This document shows positions 62,899 through 64,000 of a stretch of DNA of 64,000 nucleotides, in pieces; positions within the stretch are counted from its first letter, which is position 1, and the number at the start of each line of letters is the position of its first letter. This stretch comes from Reticulitermes speratus. Taxonomy: Eukaryota; Arthropoda; Insecta; Blattodea; Rhinotermitidae. Where the stretch lies: positions 53,672,135 through 53,736,134 of the forward strand of contig JAJKFL010000005.1 in assembly GCA_021186555.1 (NCBI GenBank). The letters run 5' to 3'. The position numbers were made by a program, and so were the translations under genes. Under the pieces are notes generated by a model. That model was not told where the DNA came from. It made no database searches and worked only from the letters and a program-made list of their open reading frames with translations.

Positions 62899-63963
62899 TG
62901 ACTCATTGCCATGTTCACACGAGAATGACACTGAACCCCATCTGGAGCCAGATGCATCAAATTCATACCCACACATCCCGTTTCCTCAAGTTCCATTCTC
63001 ATATTATCCTCCCACCTACATCCAGCCTATCACACGGTCTCTTATTTTCATATTTCTTTGCTAAAATAAAAATCATGTAGAAAATATACCAGTGGTGATA
63101 AAAATGAAGAACATATGAATGCATTAGGACCAGTACTTTCCAACCAGTAAGCTCATCGGCATAACTTGGGGGCAGGGGAGGGGGGAGGCGTGGGGCAAAT
63201 GCCCCCCTCCAATAATATTTTTGCTATCTAAGAACAGTTTTTTTTGGCTACTGAGTTGAAGAGGGGGGGGACAATAAAAAAAATTAGGGTGAGAGTGGGG
63301 GGGGGGGGGAAGTGGTGTAAGCGTATTAATGACTGGTTCAAACCAATTTTCCCCCTCTTTCCAACTTCACTACTTCATGAAGTTCCTAATACCCTTGGCT
63401 GATTTTGCCCCCCCAGTGTTATGAGCCAAGTTATGCCTATGATTACGCCAATGTACAGGGACTTCGTTCCTAGGATCACAGACTGCAGCAAGATTCCATC
63501 AAATGAATAAAGGAAGACATCTTGAAGCTGTTCCCAGTTGAAGCCCTAGTTCAGTCCATTTACACTAAAAACTGCAAACTTACATTTTCAGCCAGCTTCT
63601 TAAGGAATGGCTCCAAATCTTGACACAAGTCTGAACCCTGATGGAAGAAGGTGCTGCATGCGTGCATGAATGACAGAAGCTGAAAAATGAGAGAAACAAG
63701 CTGAAACTTTCTAAAGGTATGATCTGAAACACAAGAGGTGCAAAGAACAATTAAGGATAAACACAGACAATCTAAACCATCACATAAGCCTGACACACAC
63801 AGCAGAACTCACGTGATTTGCGGTTTTGACAGTCTACTTACAGTTCCTAGAACCTCCGGTTTCTTCTTTGCCTGCAGAACACTGAGAGAATAAACGTGGT
63901 CAAGCGCTGTGTGCCGGAAACATGAGCGCGTAGCACACAGGAGATTCTGTGCCTCTTCTGCCT
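46042..63963 (-). CDS. ACAP-type Arf GAP gene (BAR-PH-ArfGAP-ankyrin), 5' incomplete, two possible C-termini
   Basis: Minus-strand exons 63963-63842, 63679-63584, 61572-61356, 60148-60043, 59459-59214, 58555-58449, 57922-57742, 56831-56287, 53441-53278, 51643-51544, 51028-50908 and 48520-48349 keep frame throughout and give 724 residues to the TGA at 48351-48349. Domain order: end of a BAR domain (CFRHTALDHVYSLSVLQAKK), PH domain (MEGYLFKRTSNAFKTWNRRW), ArfGAP zinc finger (C-x2-C-x16-C-x2-C with arginine finger in GVHRSLGVH), a long Ser/Glu-rich linker, ankyrin repeats and a C-terminal FNDVVRDFSQLA segment. ACAP proteins stimulate GTP hydrolysis on Arf6 at endosomal membranes. About 75 N-terminal residues lie past the right edge. 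A donor overlapping the stop can join an extra exon (46213-46042). Vertebrate ACAP2 is the closest pattern I recognise; the exact insect gene name is uncertain. Confidence 0.94.
47748..47774. repeat. TA dinucleotide repeat
   Basis: About 13 TA units in the alternative last intron of the ACAP gene. Confidence 0.9.
48349..48520 (-). CDS. ACAP last coding exon (short form)
   Basis: Acceptor GTACACAG. It encodes LRLSLLNEQMKASELG, DDTFNDVVRDFSQLAYSHPE, RLVRTRSDQQSNEPGGE, stop TGA 48351-48349. The D-x-FRDFSQxA pattern is the known ACAP C-terminus. GAGTGA contains a GTGAGG donor, which would bypass the stop. Confidence 0.93.
49065..49458 (-). mobile_element. tRNA-derived SINE (family C-like)
   Basis: Begins GGCTCAACAGCCCC and ends in a tRNA-like segment: on the minus strand GACTAGTGGTTAGCGTGCTC (A-box region) and GCGGGTTCGATCCCGACC (B box). 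The internal part differs from other family C copies. Confidence 0.7.
49818..50256 (+). mobile_element. Hammerhead-bearing element, 415 bp, perfect 12-bp duplication
   Basis: ATTCTCTGAGAA at 49818-49829 and 50245-50256 bounds the element. A hammerhead with intact CTGATGA core is at 50141-50184, and the 3' block AGTGCATGTGTTGG matches the family. Confidence 0.78.
50141..50184 (+). ncRNA. Hammerhead-like ribozyme, canonical CUGAUGA core
   Basis: Stem I GCCC (50141-50144) with GGGC (50181-50184), CTGATGA (50145-50151), stem II GCCAG/CTGGC with loop TTAG, GAAA (50169-50172), predicted cleavage after GTA (50178-50180). Stem III is very short, as in other animal small hammerheads. Confidence 0.68.
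50596..50842. mobile_element. Hammerhead-type fold-back element, perfect 13-bp duplication
   Basis: ACCAAACACATAC at 50596-50608 and 50830-50842. Inside is ACCGTGCATTTTC, then inverted arms of about 75 bp (from TGTTCAATAAACACC near 50646 to its mirror ending at 50827). The right arm contains a hammerhead (50725-50764) with CTGAACA, i.e. G8 replaced by C, so probably inactive. Confidence 0.8.
50725..50764 (+). ncRNA. Hammerhead-like relic, G8 changed
   Basis: CTGAACA (50729-50735), stem II GGTGG/CCACC, GAAA (50753-50756), palindromic ATACGTAT as stem III, cleavage predicted after ATA, stem I CCCC/GGGG. All stems are good, but the core guanine at position 8 is lost. Confidence 0.6.
50908..51028 (-). 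CDS. ACAP coding exon (ankyrin repeat)
   Basis: Encodes HTAQVCLLLKHRADQHLRD and GIESLDIAVREANADIVTL. Donor CACATT|GTAAGT, acceptor GCTATAG. Confidence 0.94.
51544..51643 (-). CDS. ACAP coding exon (ankyrin repeat)
   Basis: Encodes GSVMAVEFLLLNGAKINAQD and GKTPLHLATVLG, a canonical ankyrin consensus (G-x-TPLHLA). Acceptor TTTTTACAG, donor CTGG|GTGAGA. Confidence 0.95.
51815..52135 (-). mobile_element. Fold-back-type repeat with hammerhead relic
   Basis: The minus-strand end reads ATGGCATTCTGGGATGTGAC and gives the frame MAFWDVTPYSLVDR, which I recognise as a common insect repeat-derived pseudo-protein. On the plus strand TACCCTGAAGATGGAGG then AGAACACTGG is a degenerate hammerhead (GAAA broken). 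Confidence 0.5.
52219..52500. mobile_element. Pogo/Tigger-like MITE, TA-flanked
   Basis: Ends CAGTAAAACCCCTATTTAAT and, inverted, CAGTAAAACCCTGATTTAAT, each flanked by TA (52217-52218, 52501-52502). A 93-bp fold-back element is inserted near its right end. Confidence 0.75.
52374..52494. mobile_element. 93-bp minimal fold-back element inside the MITE, 14-bp duplication
   Basis: ATTAAATCAGGGTT at 52374-52387 and 52481-52494. The insert is a near-perfect hairpin (CTGTGGTCTTCTGG.. mirrored by CCAGAAGACCACAG) followed by TACATCAACATCACGG, GCCTGAAAT and an A-rich end. The end blocks match the 39.1 and 22.4 kb elements, so this is the smallest family member, without the ribozyme region. Confidence 0.8.
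53000..53228 (+). mobile_element. RTE-like LINE 3' fragment, decayed
   Basis: Traces of the PEGKxxRxLGTDR, NIIIKMDLKEMWTGFIWLRT-like segments and the GTAATGAACCTTC 3' block. It ends about 50 bp from ACAP exon 53278-53441. Confidence 0.6.
53278..53441 (-). CDS. ACAP coding exon (start of ankyrin region)
   Basis: Encodes EEDISKLHPDLLLYKAAAAH, NLPVMCEAFALGADKLWTN and EDRSRSPIHQAVIS. Acceptor TTGATAG, donor ATTAGT|GTGAGT. Confidence 0.94.
53920..54476 (-). mobile_element. Hammerhead-bearing element with 145-bp tandem units
   Basis: TTCAAGAATAGTT (53920-53932) and TTCAAGAACAGTT (54464-54476) flank 531 bp. Read on the minus strand it starts with ACCGTGCATTTTTCG like its relatives. One full hammerhead (54007-54046, minus) is followed by three ~145-bp plus-strand units beginning near 54043, 54187 and 54332, each repeating the GTGAGCCGAAAYATGTC half-ribozyme and the AAGTGCATTTAGTTGG block. 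Confidence 0.78.
54007..54046 (-). ncRNA. Hammerhead-like ribozyme, core intact, GUC site
   Basis: Minus strand: CUGAGGA (complement of 54037-54043), stem II GGCU/AGCC with an eight-base loop, GAAAC (complement of 54015-54019), predicted cleavage after GUC (54012-54010), stem I CCC/GGG. Confidence 0.68.
54500..55112. other. Intronic stretch, nothing recognised
   Basis: Open frames on both strands (plus 54780-55052, minus 54767-54997) look non-repetitive but match no family I know. They may be a relic insertion. Confidence 0.35.
55113..55634. mobile_element. Non-autonomous hAT element, 506 bp
   Basis: An 8-bp duplication TCCTAGGG (55113-55120, 55627-55634) flanks ends CAGGGGTCGGCAAAC and, inverted, CAGGTGTCGGCAAAC. 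GGGCCAAATAGTA and GCGGGCCAGATTTGGCCCGC are typical subterminal motifs of this hAT group. No transposase is present. An ATA microsatellite lies inside (about 55262-55287). Confidence 0.9.
56287..56831 (-). CDS. ACAP coding exon (end of ArfGAP plus long acidic/serine linker)
   Basis: Encodes NIREAWIKAKYVERRFIKHL, the conserved last ArfGAP helix, then about 160 residues without predicted fold: a basic patch (SVRKWSVRKLRRRPRSSD) followed by Ser/Glu/Asn-rich sequence (SESSKESESGSSNTERE). At 545 nt it is the longest exon. Phase fits both neighbours. Confidence 0.93.
57742..57922 (-). CDS. ACAP coding exon (ArfGAP core)
   Basis: Encodes ECSGVHRSLGVHYSKVRSL, TLDAWEPEILKVMAELGN and VYEANIDPEFARATPKCHA. 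The catalytic arginine is in GVHRSLG. The exon starts inside the zinc finger, whose fourth cysteine it supplies. Confidence 0.95.
58449..58555 (-). CDS. ACAP coding exon (zinc finger)
   Basis: Encodes MWEQLLKIPGNEHCCDCG, IVNPRWASINLGITLCI. It provides three of the four zinc-binding cysteines of C-x2-C-x16-C-x2-C. Acceptor TGTTTTAG, donor TATTG|GTAAGT. Confidence 0.95.
58640..59203 (+). mobile_element. TA-flanked mini-transposon next to an ACAP splice donor
   Basis: TA at 58638-58639 and 59204-59205; ends CAGCGTGTTCCATAAGTCC and, inverted, CAGGGTGTTTCATAAATCC. It encodes [19 protein letters not shown] from 58811, with the same internal deletion as the 20.9 kb copy. It fills most of a 658-bp ACAP intron. 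Confidence 0.85.
59214..59459 (-). CDS. ACAP coding exon (end of PH domain and linker)
   Basis: Encodes SHILQADSDEMYQSWISAMQ, finishing the PH domain with the conserved W of its last helix, then a Ser/Gly-rich linker (SVGSTGGGISGTKDAGASHS). Donor AACAG|GTACAA. Confidence 0.94.
60043..60148 (-). CDS. ACAP coding exon (PH domain middle)
   Basis: Encodes EDTMTVMEEDLRLCTVKP, LEGDRRFCFEVLSPTK. Acceptor CTGTCTAG, donor ACCAA|GTAAGA. Confidence 0.94.
60474..60592. repeat. Trinucleotide microsatellites (ACT, AAT, AGT)
   Basis: Three adjoining tracts, (TAC)n, (AAT)n and (GTA)n, form an imperfect inverted repeat. A second AGT/AAC/AAT tract lies at about 60814-60893, on the other side of the SINE. Confidence 0.9.
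60593..60812 (-). mobile_element. SINE family B, headless, between microsatellites
   Basis: Body blocks CAGGAGGTTGAGGCTCC, AATCAGCACATGAAGG, CCCCCAGGAAATATTCCTGG and TCGACCCCAGGGCCATAGTG match the 2.8 and 8.1 kb copies. Confidence 0.82.
61356..61572 (-). CDS. ACAP coding exon (end of BAR coiled coil, start of PH)
   Basis: Encodes VADMQQQRNKLEKQMEDRH, then RMEGYLFKRTSNAFKTWNRR and WFALQDNQLVYRKRN. Acceptor TTATTCCAG, donor AATG|GTGAGT. Confidence 0.95.
61764..62040 (+). mobile_element. SINE family A, full-length with tRNA-like head
   Basis: The head GCTTGGATAGTTCAGCTGG has an A box, and GGGTTCAATTCC (61826-61837) a B box. The body is the diverged family A order ending TGTACCTTA. This is the best-preserved head in plus orientation. 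Confidence 0.82.
62165..62465 (+). mobile_element. Composite repeat ending in LINE 3' sequence (second copy)
   Basis: CCAGATATGGAAGGTACTG, GGACAAGGGGTTGTTCTCCA, then GGTAATGAACTTCC and AAGAATTTCTCATCTAGCTA correspond block by block to 44650-44990, but are more decayed. Confidence 0.6.
62658..62899 (+). mobile_element. CR1-type LINE, 5'-truncated 3' end only
   Basis: About 240 bp nearly identical to the complement of 12304-12540, including AGCACTAAGAAGATACTTAA, TAATACTGACGTCTAAGACT, TGTGACAAAATTATGGATCC and a TATG tail (62867-62899). High identity to the 12-17 kb copy suggests recent activity of the family. Confidence 0.88.
62900..63065 (-). mobile_element. RTE-like LINE relic
   Basis: The minus strand retains GGTGGGAGGATAATATGAGA-type sequence (complement of about 62998-63017), parallel to [10 protein letters not shown] coding sequence in the 35.8 kb copy. 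It is heavily decayed. Confidence 0.4.
63158..63437. mobile_element. Possible small DNA element with 12-bp inverted ends
   Basis: GGCATAACTTGG (63158-63169) and its complement CCAAGTTATGCC (63426-63437) bound a G-rich segment with several poly-G runs. No clear target duplication. Confidence 0.4.
63584..63679 (-). CDS. ACAP coding exon (BAR domain)
   Basis: Encodes LLSFMHACSTFFHQGSDLC, QDLEPFLKKLAEN; the FFHQG motif is typical of ACAP BAR domains. Exactly 32 codons, phase 0 at both ends. Confidence 0.95.
63842..63963 (-). CDS. ACAP coding exon (BAR domain), first in window
   Basis: Acceptor CCCTGCAG, donor GGAACT|GTAAGT. It encodes AEEAQNLLCATRSCFRHTAL, DHVYSLSVLQAKKKPEVLGT. The frame has a stop just upstream of the acceptor, which supports the splice site; earlier exons are outside the window. 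Confidence 0.93.
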
Positions 63964-64000
63964 CTGCAGGGCGACTACGTGGGGCTTGTGAGTTTCGTGA

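Overview
The window looks like insect nuclear DNA, most likely from a cockroach or other polyneopteran. Two multi-exon animal genes are recognisable. Their introns are packed with tRNA-derived SINEs, non-LTR retrotransposons, small DNA transposons and satellite-like tandem repeats. No bacterial, organellar or CRISPR features are seen. The taxon is inferred from gene content and repeat style, not from a search.

Layout. 1-11.9 kb has no recognisable gene; it holds SINEs, an array of CACGTG boxes joined to a ~1 kb 21-bp palindromic satellite, and a ~2 kb interval bounded by 18-bp inverted repeats. 11.9-34.6 kb (+) is an UNC93-like membrane protein gene, six coding exons, the true N-terminus probably upstream. 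Its 8.4 kb intron 1 contains a three-level nest: an RTE-like LINE fragment split by a CR1-type LINE, itself split by a solo LTR. Other introns hold 33-bp, 58-bp and 32-bp minisatellites and a 2.7 kb satellite of 20-bp units that starts exactly at a LINE 3' tail. 34.6-46.0 kb is intergenic and repeat-rich. 46.0-64.0 kb (-) is an ACAP-type Arf GTPase-activating protein (BAR, PH, ArfGAP, ankyrin) in 12-13 exons, its first exon(s) beyond the right edge. The two genes converge tail to tail.

Main discovery candidate. Many short (about 90-620 bp) inverted-repeat elements in both genes and between them carry a hammerhead-ribozyme-like core: CUGANGA, a short stem, GAAA, then GUH followed by a strand that pairs back to form stem I. 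Most of those checked are flanked by 12-14 bp target-site duplications. They resemble non-autonomous Penelope-like elements or retrozymes. Several cores look intact, others have lost a key residue, and one subfamily has grown an internal 58-bp tandem array.

Other points: the ACAP gene appears able to end in two ways, because a splice donor overlaps its stop codon and joins in frame to a basic, serine-rich 56-residue exon 2 kb downstream; and a TA-flanked mini-transposon lies 8 bp inside an ACAP intron, next to the splice donor.
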